From the NCBI GenBank assembly GCA_016707585.1, contig JADJHL010000012.1, positions 62,001 through 126,000 on the forward strand: a stretch of 64,000 nt of DNA. Reading direction: 5' to 3'. The notes beneath the pieces were generated by a model. That model was not told the DNA's origin. It searched no databases and saw only the letters and a program-made list of their open reading frames with translations. The DNA is from Ignavibacteriales bacterium (GTDB lineage Bacteria > Bacteroidota > Ignavibacteria > Ignavibacteriales > Ignavibacteriaceae). A program made the translations under genes and the position numbers. How positions within the stretch are numbered: position 1 is the first letter of the stretch; the number at the start of each line of letters is the position of its first letter. Shown here piece after piece: positions 1-8,234 of the stretch.

Positions 1-21
1 CTGAAACGAGTTCAGCATGAC
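1..21. repeat. Edge of a palindromic repeat
   Basis: The first 21 bases hold an inverted repeat (CTGAA, five-base loop, TTCAG) followed by CATGAC. On the other strand this reads GTCATGCTGAACTCGTTTCAG, a form I recognise as a common intergenic repeat in draft genomes of Bacteroidota and relatives. The left part is cut by the window edge, and it sits just downstream of the MarR gene stop. Confidence 0.45.
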
Positions 22-29
22 TAAAAATC

Positions 30-476
30 TTAAGTCTTAGCAATCCATTTTTCTAAAGCTGAAAGCAAATGTGTCATTGCCGTAATCAATGGCTGATGCT
101 GTTCAACTTCGATATCTTCTAAAATTTCTCTGTGAATATCAATATATGCTTTATTTAGTTGCGTAACTAAAAGCTGCCCTTTTCTTGATAGCGAAACTTT
201 CATATTTCTTCTATCATTTGGATCAATCTCTCTAATGATATATTCCTTTTGAACAAGCCCGTCAATTATTCTTGTGAGTCTGCTTGGGCTTAAATTCATT
301 CTTTCAGCAATTGCTTTATTGTTGATGCTTTCATCCGAGCCAAATAATCTTAAGCATCTAAATTCTGCTTGTGTTAAACTGTGTACTTCTGCAAGTCGAA
401 CTTCTTTTTCCTGACAATTAGCCAGTAAATTAAAAGTTAGGTTTGCCAACTGTTCTGCATTATGATTTAATTCCAT
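30..476 (-). CDS. MarR-family winged-helix transcriptional regulator
   Basis: This 148-residue protein has the size and layout of MarR regulators: an N-terminal dimerisation helix, then a winged helix around residues 35-105. The recognition-helix region (AERMNLSPSRLTRIIDGLVQ) and the wing (REIDPNDRRNMKVSLSRKG) are typical; the DPNDRR-type wing is a family hallmark. Such proteins are cytoplasmic repressors or activators that respond to small ligands or oxidants. It lies 91 bp downstream of the yigZ gene on the same strand, with no gene of obvious target function beside it inside the window, so its regulon cannot be inferred. The family call is firm; ligand and targets are unknown. Confidence 0.88.
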   Translation of the reverse strand: MELNHNAEQLANLTFNLLANCQEKEVRLAEVHSLTQAEFRCLRLFGSDESINNKAIAERMNLSPSRLTRIIDGLVQKEYIIREIDPNDRRNMKVSLSRKGQLLVTQLNKAYIDIHREILEDIEVEQHQPLITAMTHLLSALEKWIAKT

Positions 477-567
477 ATTGGTTCCATTTAATTAAAGATG
501 AATTATTGTCTGTGACAAAAATCGATAATAAAAATAATTATAGCAAGTCCATATTATAATTATTTTA

Positions 568-1188
568 CTAAAAGTACTTAAAATCACGTTTTTGCGTAAT
601 TAAGATTTGACCATTGGTAAGATTTGTTAATTCAATATTTATCTTCTCAAAATCATTTGGTTTTACAAAACATTTGAAATTAGCTTTATTTGTGAACTGT
701 GAATCACTAATGATGGCTGAAAATTGATTAATAATTCTGTGTATCTGACTTATAAAAACAAAATCAACTTCAATTTCTATTTTTTGAAAAAGATTTTTGG
801 ATTGAATCTCAGCTTTCTCTAAAACCTCAATAGATGCGTTGTAATAAGCTTTCCCCAGCGGACCAACACCAAGCTTGGTTCCGCCAAAATATCGCACTAC
901 AACAAGCAATACATCGCTTAAATCAAAATGCTGAATTGCATTTAAGATCCTAATTCCGGCTGTTCCATTTGGTTCGCCATCATCAGAATATTTTTGCTCT
1001 CCGGATTTGATTTTATAAGCATAGCAATGATGAGTTGCATCATAATATTTTTTTCGTATTTCTTGTAGATGATTTAAAACATTTTCCTCATTATCAACAG
1101 GGTAAACAATTGCTATAAATTCTGAGCCTTTTTCCTTGATTGAAATTTGCAGAAAGTCATTTATTGTTTTTATTTGTTCTGGTAACAT
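568..1188 (-). CDS. YigZ/IMPACT family protein (UPF0029)
   Basis: The 206-residue protein carries the IMPACT/YigZ N-terminal domain. Visible motifs are EFIAIVYPV near residue 24, the DDGEPNGTAG block near residue 70 and RYFGGTKLGVGPLGKAYYNA near residue 100. The rest resembles the ferredoxin-like C-terminal domain of YigZ. Bacterial YigZ proteins are linked to nucleic-acid or translation-related binding, but their biochemical role is not settled. It is divergently transcribed from uvrA with a gap of about 95 bp that must hold both promoters. Length and motif order are normal for the family. Confidence 0.9.
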   Translation of the reverse strand: MLPEQIKTINDFLQISIKEKGSEFIAIVYPVDNEENVLNHLQEIRKKYYDATHHCYAYKIKSGEQKYSDDGEPNGTAGIRILNAIQHFDLSDVLLVVVRYFGGTKLGVGPLGKAYYNASIEVLEKAEIQSKNLFQKIEIEVDFVFISQIHRIINQFSAIISDSQFTNKANFKCFVKPNDFEKINIELTNLTNGQILITQKRDFKYF

Positions 1189-1283
1189 TGATGTGCGATT
1201 GAATAATCCATACTAAAAATATTTGTTTATCAAGATCACTATTCCTAAAATAAGCGTTTGAAAATTTAATTCTAATTTTTTTT

Positions 1284-4124
1284 TTGATTAATAGAACTTT
1301 GGAAAAAGAAACAATAACTATAAAAGGTGCACGCGAGCACAATCTAAAAAACATTGATGTTGAAATCCCTCGAGATTCATTTACCGTAATTACAGGTTTA
1401 TCAGGCTCAGGAAAATCTTCTCTTGCGTTCGATACTATTTACGCAGAAGGCCAGCGAAGATACATCGAATCACTTTCTGCTTACGCTCGCCAGTTTTTGG
1501 ATATGCTTGAAAAACCGGAAGTAGATTTGATTGAAGGTTTAAGCCCTGCAATTTCAATCGAACAAAAATCTACATCAGGAAATCCGCGTTCTACTGTTGG
1601 AACTGTAACGGAAATTTATGATTACTTAAGATTGCTTTATGCACGAATTGGAATTCCACATTGTTACAATTGCGGTAAACCAGTAACCAAACAAACTTCT
1701 GCGCAAATCATTGATACAATTATTCAAAATCAATCCGGCAAAAAAGTTTCTATACTCGCTCCGGTTATTCGCGGAAGAAAAGGACATTACCGAGAACTTT
1801 TTGAAGAAATAATTTCTGATGGATTTTTAAAAGTTAGAGTTGATGGAGAATATCACGAAATTGAAAAAGGATTTCATGTTGATCGTTATAAAATTCACAA
1901 CATAGAAATTGCTATTGATAAAGTTAGTGCAAGTGAGAGATCACGAGGAAGATTAACTGAATCTGTAGAGGTTGCAATTAATTACGGAAATGGAATTGTA
2001 ATTATTGAAGAAGATGGAAAAGATAAAATTTACAGTCGCCATCTTGCGTGTTTGGATTGCGGGATTTCATATCGTGAGCTTGCACCAAATTCATTTTCAT
2101 TCAACTCTCCGTATGGTTCTTGTTCAGATTGTGAAGGACTTGGAGAAATAAAACAGCTTGATATTGATTTGATAATTCCTGATTGGGATAAATCAATTAA
2201 TGAAGAAGGAATTGCAGCACTTGGTAAACCGAGATCAATCTGGTTCTTCAATCAATTAGAGGCCGTTGGGCAAAAATTTGGTTTTGATTTCGATACTCCG
2301 CTTAAAGATTTGAATGATGAACAAAAAGATTTATTGCTTAATGGAAGTTCTGAAAAAATTTCTTTCACTTATAATTACGGCAAAGGTAAACCTGTAACAT
2401 ATTTGCACAGGTTTGCGGGAGTTATGAGTTATCTTAAAAACTTTTATGCTACTACAAGTTCAAATCATATCCGCGAATGGGTGGAAGCTTATATGAATTC
2501 TGCAACTTGCCAAACTTGTAATGGCGGAAGGTTGAAAAAAGAATCTTTATCTGTAAAATTTCAAAATAAAAATATTAGTGAAGTAACAAAACTTTCAATA
2601 AATCGAGCAGCAGAATTTTTTAACGATTTAAAATTAAAAGGTAAAGATGCAATAATTGCAAAACCGATTTTAAAAGAAATTAATGAGCGTTTAGGATTTT
2701 TGTTGAATGTTGGATTAGATTATTTAACGCTTGATCGTTCAGCAAGAACTTTGTCTGGTGGCGAATCCCAAAGAATAAGATTAGCAACACAAATAGGTTC
2801 TCAGCTTGCTGGCGTTCTGTATGTTTTGGATGAACCATCAATCGGTTTGCATCAAAGCGATAATATTAAACTTATTAACTCATTAAAAAATCTTCGCGAT
2901 CTTGGAAATACTGTAATTGTTGTTGAACACGATAGAGAAACAATTGAAAGTTCAGATTACATTATTGATCTTGGTCCAGCTGCCGGTATTCATGGTGGAG
3001 AAGTTTGTATTGCTGGTGAAACATCTGAATTACTTAATTCTAAGAACGGCTTTGAATCGTTAACACTTTCTTATTTAAATGATGAAAAGCGAATTGAAAT
3101 TCCTGAAAAACTTAGAGAGGGAATTGGGAAATCGTTAATCTTAAAAGGTGCAAGCGGTAACAATCTTAAAAATGTTGATCTGGAAATTCCACTGGGGACT
3201 TTTACTGTAATCACTGGAGTCAGCGGTTCTGGTAAATCAACTCTGATAAATGAAACGCTTGTTAAGATTTTGATGAAAAAGATTTATTTATCCAAACTCG
3301 TTCCGCTTCCTTACAAATCTGTTGAAGGTTTAGAGCATATTGATAAAGTAATTGAAATTGATCAATCACCAATTGGCAGAACACCAAGATCAAATCCTGC
3401 AACGTATACAGGATTGTTCACACACATTCGAGATTTGTTTGCTCAGTTGCCAGAATCTAAAATGCGGGGTTATGCAACTGGCAGATTCAGTTTTAATGTT
3501 GAAGGCGGAAGATGTGAAGAATGCGGCGGCGATGGTTTAAAGAAAATTGAAATGAATTTTCTTCCAGATGTTTATGTACTTTGTGATGTTTGCCAGGGAA
3601 AAAGATATAATAGAGAAACTTTACAGGCTTTGTACAAAACAAAATCAATTTCTGATGTTCTTGAAATGCGAGTTGATGAGGCATTAGAATTTTTTGAAGA
3701 CTTGCCGAGAATAAACAGAAAAATAAAAGCAATACACGATGTTGGACTTGGTTACATAAAACTTGGCCAACAGGCAACAACTCTTTCAGGTGGAGAAGCA
3801 CAGCGTGTTAAACTTGCAACAGAATTAAGTAAAATAAGCACCGGTAAAACTATTTACATTCTTGATGAACCAACAACAGGATTGCATTTTGAAGATGTTA
3901 GAATTCTTTTGGGAGTTTTAAACAAACTTGTTGATAAAGGAAATACTGTTGTAGTTGTTGAACACAATCTTGATGTAATAAAAACCGCAGACTGGATTAT
4001 TGATCTCGGGCCCGGTGGAGGTGAGTTTGGCGGAAAAATAATTGCAGAAGGAACTCCCGAACAAATAATTAAAAACAAAAAAAGTTTAACCGGTAAGTTT
4101 TTGATTAAAGAATTGAGGAAGTAG
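1284..4124 (+). CDS. uvrA: Excinuclease ABC subunit A (UvrA)
   Basis: UvrA is the DNA-damage sensor of nucleotide excision repair; it dimerises and loads UvrB on lesions. The 946-residue protein has the full architecture: Walker A GLSGSGKSS at residues 38-46 and a second TGVSGSGKST in the C-terminal half, two signature motifs of the LSGGESQRIRLA and LSGGEAQRVKLA type, two LDEPSIGLH/LDEPTTGLH Walker B blocks, and paired-Cys zinc modules (CYNCG, CLDCG with CSDCEG, CQTCNGG, CEECGGDG with CDVCQGKR). No ATG is available. TTG at 1284 or TTG at 1299 can start it; 1299 gives MEKETITIKGAREHN, which fits the usual family N-terminus better. The identification is certain and the start is not. Confidence 0.97.
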   Translation: MINRTLEKETITIKGAREHNLKNIDVEIPRDSFTVITGLSGSGKSSLAFDTIYAEGQRRYIESLSAYARQFLDMLEKPEVDLIEGLSPAISIEQKSTSGNPRSTVGTVTEIYDYLRLLYARIGIPHCYNCGKPVTKQTSAQIIDTIIQNQSGKKVSILAPVIRGRKGHYRELFEEIISDGFLKVRVDGEYHEIEKGFHVDRYKIHNIEIAIDKVSASERSRGRLTESVEVAINYGNGIVIIEEDGKDKIYSRHLACLDCGISYRELAPNSFSFNSPYGSCSDCEGLGEIKQLDIDLIIPDWDKSINEEGIAALGKPRSIWFFNQLEAVGQKFGFDFDTPLKDLNDEQKDLLLNGSSEKISFTYNYGKGKPVTYLHRFAGVMSYLKNFYATTSSNHIREWVEAYMNSATCQTCNGGRLKKESLSVKFQNKNISEVTKLSINRAAEFFNDLKLKGKDAIIAKPILKEINERLGFLLNVGLDYLTLDRSARTLSGGESQRIRLATQIGSQLAGVLYVLDEPSIGLHQSDNIKLINSLKNLRDLGNTVIVVEHDRETIESSDYIIDLGPAAGIHGGEVCIAGETSELLNSKNGFESLTLSYLNDEKRIEIPEKLREGIGKSLILKGASGNNLKNVDLEIPLGTFTVITGVSGSGKSTLINETLVKILMKKIYLSKLVPLPYKSVEGLEHIDKVIEIDQSPIGRTPRSNPATYTGLFTHIRDLFAQLPESKMRGYATGRFSFNVEGGRCEECGGDGLKKIEMNFLPDVYVLCDVCQGKRYNRETLQALYKTKSISDVLEMRVDEALEFFEDLPRINRKIKAIHDVGLGYIKLGQQATTLSGGEAQRVKLATELSKISTGKTIYILDEPTTGLHFEDVRILLGVLNKLVDKGNTVVVVEHNLDVIKTADWIIDLGPGGGEFGGKIIAEGTPEQIIKNKKSLTGKFLIKELRK

Positions 4125-4130
4125 CATTGT

Positions 4131-4178
4131 TCGTTATTGCGAGGATCCCGATTCATCGGGAGACGAAGCAATCTGTCA
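4131..4178. repeat. Intergenic palindromic repeat (ATTGCGAGG...GAAGCAATCT type)
   Basis: Directly after uvrA lies an imperfect inverted repeat. The outer arms ATTGC (4136-4140) and GCAAT (4168-4172) enclose an inner hairpin TCCCGAT-TCATCGGGA. The motif of TTGCGAGG...CGAAGCAATCTG is one I recognise as a widely scattered repeat in environmental bacterial genomes. Only one copy is seen in this window. Confidence 0.5.
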
Positions 4179-4189
4179 AATATTTATTG

Positions 4190-4310
4190 GAGAAATATAT
4201 TGCCCTTTAGGCGGGAAATAGAAGGGCTAGCCCAAACTTAATAATAATATTTTGGCTAAAGCCAAGAAATTAATTGCCATTCTAATCCACGACCTAAAGG
4301 TCGTGGCAAT
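4190..4310. repeat. Composite palindromic repeat, copy A of type 2
   Basis: The stretch carries a series of small palindromes: GCCCTT...AAGGGC (4202-4226), TTGGCTAAAGCCAA (4252-4265) and CCACGACCTAAAGGTCGTGG (4287-4306). A related order of elements (a CAGCTAAA-type block, then AATTTATTG-type AT-rich linker, then CCACGACCTAAAG-TTCGTGG) occurs at 43683-43759 in the same orientation. It occupies the gap between the convergent uvrA and aldo/keto reductase genes and may serve as a transcription barrier. Confidence 0.5.
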
Positions 4311-4333
4311 TCAAGTAGATGATAAGAGTTTTT

Positions 4334-5161
4334 TTAATCAATCTTAGTCGGATCCCACGAACATCTAAATCCTTCATCAAGATCATCCAAAATTTTCATA
4401 TCAGATTTATCCAGAGAAAAATTAAATATATCTGCATTCTCAATTATTCTTTTCTTACGTGCAGATTTTGGAATTACAACTAAATCGTGTTCAATAGCCC
4501 AGCGAATTAAAACTTGAGCATTAGTTTTATTATGCTTTTCTGCTATTGGTAAAACTCTCGGATCATCAAGTTTTTTCATTCTTGTAAGAGGAGAGTAAGC
4601 TTCAAGAATGATATTATTTTTTTTGCAAACATCAAGCAAATCTTTTTGATAATTGTACGGACTAAACTCAACCTGGTTCATAACAGGAATTATGTTAGCA
4701 TAGGTAAACAATTCTTCAAGATGAATTATCATATAATTACTTACACCGATCGATTTGCAGTAACCAGATTCATAAATCTTTTCTAACGCTTTCCAGCTAT
4801 CTTTTCTTTTTTCTTTAACAGGCCAGTGAATTAAATAACAATCAATGTAATCTGTGTTTAATGTTTTAAGACTTTTATCAAAAGCCTTTAGTGCAGATTC
4901 ATAACCGTGATCATCATTCCAAAGTTTTGTTGTAATAAAAACTTCTTCTCGCTTAATCCCAAAATTTCTTATTGCTTCGCCAACTTCTTTTTCATTGCCA
5001 TAAATTCTTGCAGTATCAATATGTCTGTATCCAGATTCCAAAGCCCACGTAACAGCGTTAATACATTCAGTTCCGGATTTGGTAAGATAAACACCTAATC
5101 CAAATTGTGGAATCTCAACTCCGTTATTCATTTTTATTTTGTAATTAATATCTTTGCTCAT
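4334..5161 (-). CDS. Aldo/keto reductase
   Basis: A 275-residue NADPH-dependent oxidoreductase of the AKR superfamily. The catalytic tetrad is visible as D49, Y54, K79 and H112 (HIDTARIYGNE, TTKLW, YLIHWP). The C-terminal cofactor-binding signature IPKSARKKRIIENADIFNF is present. The sequence is closest in style to the 2,5-diketo-gluconate reductase/prostaglandin F synthase-like bacterial AKRs that act on aldehydes and methylglyoxal, but substrate cannot be read from sequence. It follows the TauE-type exporter gene after 7 bp and is probably cotranscribed with it. Confidence 0.92.
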   Translation of the reverse strand: MSKDINYKIKMNNGVEIPQFGLGVYLTKSGTECINAVTWALESGYRHIDTARIYGNEKEVGEAIRNFGIKREEVFITTKLWNDDHGYESALKAFDKSLKTLNTDYIDCYLIHWPVKEKRKDSWKALEKIYESGYCKSIGVSNYMIIHLEELFTYANIIPVMNQVEFSPYNYQKDLLDVCKKNNIILEAYSPLTRMKKLDDPRVLPIAEKHNKTNAQVLIRWAIEHDLVVIPKSARKKRIIENADIFNFSLDKSDMKILDDLDEGFRCSWDPTKID

Positions 5162-5168
5162 ATTTCCT

Positions 5169-5915
5169 CTAGAAAAGATTTAAAAGTTTAAGTGACATAA
5201 TTAGAATTGCAATTATCAAAACTGATTTAATAAGTTTTTCACCTTTCTTAACTGAAAGTTTTGCGCCCCACCAGCCGCCAAATGCGTTTCCTGCTGAAAG
5301 AGTTAAACCGTAATACCAGTTAATATTGTCTGTTAAAATAAAAATAATCAGAGCAGGAATTGTAAAAACAAATACAACAAAAACTTTGTGCATATTAACT
5401 CTTATCAAATCAAGATTCATCAAGTATTGAAAAGCAGCCATCAATAAAAATCCAACTCCAACCTGCAGAAATGCTCCATAAAATCCAACCACAATCATTG
5501 CAACTACAATCTTCCAATCAATTGTAAATTTAGAAACTGTTTTTTCAGATTTCTTTTTTGGTAAAAGCATTGTAATGATTATAAAAATCATTATCACGCC
5601 TAGAATTTTCTCAAACAATTCATCACTTATTTGAACAGCAGTTATTGCCCCAATAATTGCCCCGGGTAAAGTAAGTGCTGAAAGTATTAAACTGTTTTTA
5701 AGTTCGTAGAATTTTTCTTTCTTGAATGAATAAACTGCAGAAACATTCTGAAATAGGATGGCAACTCGATTGGTTCCGTTTGCAACGGTAGGATCAAGTC
5801 CAAGAAAAATTAAAACTGGTAAAGTAAGCGAAGATCCACCGCCGGCATTTACATTTATAAATGCAGCAATCGCGCCTACAACAAATAATATTATTATTCC
5901 GTAAATGTCTGGCAA
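5169..5915 (-). CDS. TauE/SafE family membrane exporter
   Basis: A 248-residue integral membrane protein with about seven or eight hydrophobic segments, matching the TauE/SafE (DUF81) family of putative sulfite, organosulfonate or other anion exporters. The conserved first-repeat segment NVNAGGGSSLTLPVLIF followed by DPTVANGTNR is a clear family hallmark, and the second repeat shows GVGFLLMAAFQYLMN. The start is TTG at 5915, supported by AGGAA about six bases upstream. It heads a two-gene operon with the aldo/keto reductase. The substrate is not evident. Confidence 0.88.
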   Translation of the reverse strand: MPDIYGIIILFVVGAIAAFINVNAGGGSSLTLPVLIFLGLDPTVANGTNRVAILFQNVSAVYSFKKEKFYELKNSLILSALTLPGAIIGAITAVQISDELFEKILGVIMIFIIITMLLPKKKSEKTVSKFTIDWKIVVAMIVVGFYGAFLQVGVGFLLMAAFQYLMNLDLIRVNMHKVFVVFVFTIPALIIFILTDNINWYYGLTLSAGNAFGGWWGAKLSVKKGEKLIKSVLIIAILIMSLKLLNLF

Positions 5916-6036
5916 ACCGTTCCTGTAAATTCTTTTTTAAGTAAAACAAAAATAAAGTATTTTATTTGTGAAAAGAATTAGAAATAGTATTTAATACTTT
6001 GTGATATAATTAAAAATATTTTTGTGACATTTAGAG

Positions 6037-6110
6037 CTTTTGTGTTTTAGTGGCAAAACATTCTTGCCGCAAACCTGCCTGCGGTAGGCAGGAGCACTAA
6101 GACACAAAAG
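6037..6110. repeat. Palindromic repeat with nested GCCTGC hairpin
   Basis: A 74-bp element with terminal inverted arms CTTTTGTGTTTTAGTG (6037-6052) and CACTAAGACACAAAAG (6095-6110), which match at 15 of 16 positions. It encloses an inner palindrome CCTGCCTGCGGTAGGCAGG (6074-6092). A related inner palindrome recurs at 57977-57998. The element lies just upstream of the hydrolase gene, probably in its leader. Confidence 0.6.
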
Positions 6111-6161
6111 AGCACTAAAATTAAAATGACTAAACTTTCATTAACTTTTATCAGGTTAAAT

Positions 6162-8033
6162 ATGAAATCTAAAATGCAAGAGATATTGACAGCAATATTG
6201 TTCATTGTATTATTTACTCAATGCACTCAATCTCAACAATCTTATGTAAAAGAAAATTATGATAAAAAAGAATATATGATTGAAATGCGAGATGGTGCAA
6301 AACTTTTTACTGCTGTCTACTCACCTAAAGATCAATCAAAAAAATATCCTATCTTAATGATAAGAACTCCTTATTCATCAGCTCCATATGGAGAAGATAA
6401 ATTTGCCGGATTTTTAGGCGCTTCAAGAGATTTTGTACAGGAAGGATTCATTTTTGTTATTCAAGATGTTCGCGGCAGATATATGTCTGAAGGTGAGTTT
6501 GATAATATGCGAGCTTTCATTCCAAATAAAACTGGAAAGCAGTTTGATGAAAGCAGTGATACTTACGATACGATTGAATGGTTGATAAATAATATCGATA
6601 ACAATAATAAAAAAGTTGGAATCTGGGGAAATTCATATCCTGGTTTTTATGCTTTAATGGGTTGTATTGATGCACATCCAAACCTTGTTTGCGCTTCTCC
6701 ACAAGCACCAATTTCAGATTGGTTTGTTGGTGATGATATGCATCATAACGGTGCTTTTTCTGTTTTGATGTCCTTTAATTTCTTTAAGGGATTTGGGAAA
6801 CCAAGACCCGAACCATTAACAAAATATCCATCAGCAGCAGAGTATGATTCGCCGGATGCGTATAATTTTTTCTTAGATCATACTCCATTAAATAAATTGA
6901 ATGAAGAAATATTAAAAAATGAGATTCCTTTTTGGGATTCAATGATGGCTCATGGTAATTATGATTATTATTGGCAATCACGAAGTAACTTACAGCACTT
7001 AAAAAATATTAAAGCTGCAATTCTTCTTGTTGGCGGCTGGTATGATGCTGAGGATATGTATGGTCCACTACATATTTATAAAACGATTGAAGAAAATGAT
7101 AAACCAAATAATACAAGATTAGTTATGGGTCCGTGGACTCATGGGTCGTGGGTTTGGGCTAAAGGTGATTCACTTGGTGATTTTTATTTTGGTGGAAACA
7201 CTGCTGATTATTATCGAAAAGAAATATTACTTCCTTTCTTTAAGTATCACCTTAAAGGAGAAGGAAAATTAAATCTGAATGATTCTTATGTCTTTAATAC
7301 AGGGACAAATCAATGGAGTAATTATCCAACCTGGCCTCCAAAAAATGTTAGTGAAGTAAAATATTATTTTCAATCAGATGAGAGATTAAGTGATCAAACA
7401 CCAATGGATGAAAAAACTTATACAGAATATATTAGTGACCCGTTCAATCCTGTTCCATACACAGCAAAGTTCGAAGACTCCAAATCGTTTTATAATGAAG
7501 TTCACTTAATTGAAGATCAAAGATATGTTTCAACTCGACCTGATGTGTTAACATTTGAATCTGAAGTTTTAACTCAGGATGTTACAATTGCTGGACCAAT
7601 CATTGCAGATTTATTAGTATCAACGACCGGAACAGATGCAGATTTTGTAGTAAAAGTAATTGATGTTTATCCTGATAATGAGAATGATCCTTATCCGAAT
7701 CCGGCATTGGTGGAAATGGGTGGTTATGAAAGATTAGTTCGTACAGAAATTATGCGAGGTAAGTTTAGAAACAGTTATGAATTTCCAGAACCATTTGAAC
7801 CAAATAAAGTAACTGAAGTTAAAATAAATTTGAATGATGCATTTCATACATTCAAAACTGGACATAAAATTATGATTCAGGTTTCATCATCGTATTTTCC
7901 ATTCTTTGATGTTAATCCAAATACTTTTTGTGATGCTTACTCAGCAGACAAAGATAAATTTGTAAAAGCGATGATAAAAATTTATCATTCGAAAGAGTAT
8001 CCCAGTAAAATTATTCTGAATGTTATGAAATAA
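6162..8033 (+). CDS. CocE/NonD family hydrolase, exported
   Basis: This protein belongs to the X-Pro dipeptidyl-peptidase S15/CocE alpha-beta hydrolase family, which cleaves esters or acyl-amino bonds. The nucleophile serine lies in WGNSYPGFYA (codons 6624-6653), an acidic residue in VGGWYDAEDMYG and the histidine in MGPWTHGSWVW. The C-terminal third is the jelly-roll domain (from about DVTIAGPIIADLLVSTTGTD). I chose ATG 6162, which places a signal sequence at the very N-terminus (KMQEILTAILFIVLFTQC); an upstream in-frame ATG at 6126 would bury it. The Cys after FTQ may be lipidated although the lipobox is not canonical. Location is therefore periplasmic or membrane-tethered; the substrate is unknown. 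Confidence 0.9.
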   Translation: MKSKMQEILTAILFIVLFTQCTQSQQSYVKENYDKKEYMIEMRDGAKLFTAVYSPKDQSKKYPILMIRTPYSSAPYGEDKFAGFLGASRDFVQEGFIFVIQDVRGRYMSEGEFDNMRAFIPNKTGKQFDESSDTYDTIEWLINNIDNNNKKVGIWGNSYPGFYALMGCIDAHPNLVCASPQAPISDWFVGDDMHHNGAFSVLMSFNFFKGFGKPRPEPLTKYPSAAEYDSPDAYNFFLDHTPLNKLNEEILKNEIPFWDSMMAHGNYDYYWQSRSNLQHLKNIKAAILLVGGWYDAEDMYGPLHIYKTIEENDKPNNTRLVMGPWTHGSWVWAKGDSLGDFYFGGNTADYYRKEILLPFFKYHLKGEGKLNLNDSYVFNTGTNQWSNYPTWPPKNVSEVKYYFQSDERLSDQTPMDEKTYTEYISDPFNPVPYTAKFEDSKSFYNEVHLIEDQRYVSTRPDVLTFESEVLTQDVTIAGPIIADLLVSTTGTDADFVVKVIDVYPDNENDPYPNPALVEMGGYERLVRTEIMRGKFRNSYEFPEPFEPNKVTEVKINLNDAFHTFKTGHKIMIQVSSSYFPFFDVNPNTFCDAYSADKDKFVKAMIKIYHSKEYPSKIILNVMK

Positions 8034-8069
8034 TTTCTTTAATCGGAAAACTATCGGTCTTTAAAAACT

Positions 8070-8197
8070 AAAACCGTTGTGCGAAGAACTCCTAGAGTGA
8101 AACGGTTAATATTATATGTTGTACTATGGTAACCCACGACTTAAGTCGTGGGCTAAAAGGAATAAATGGCAATTTTCTAAACCGTTTTAACGGTTTT
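8070..8197 (+). repeat. Composite palindromic repeat, copy 1 of type 1
   Basis: The element has three parts. An arm-loop-arm block AAAACCGTTGT...AACGGTTA spans 8070-8108 with ACTCCTAG in its middle. A perfect 20-bp palindrome CCCACGACTTAAGTCGTGGG lies at 8133-8152. A third hairpin AAACCGTT-TT-AACGGTTT lies at 8179-8196. The reverse complement of 43437-43563 shows the same three parts in the same order with matching linker text, so the two are inverted copies of one repeat unit. No coding sequence is present. Confidence 0.7.
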
Positions 8198-8234
8198 CAA
8201 TAACTATTTTAATAAATAATATATAGGTGAGAAA

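Noticed and set aside
1157..1354. Minus-strand 65-codon frame between yigZ and uvrA
   Set aside because: It overlaps both divergent genes and has no domain or ribosome-binding site.
8133..8152. Repeated palindromes that might suggest a CRISPR array (with 43477, 43635 and 43740)
   Set aside because: The palindromes are scattered single copies without regular spacers or cas genes.
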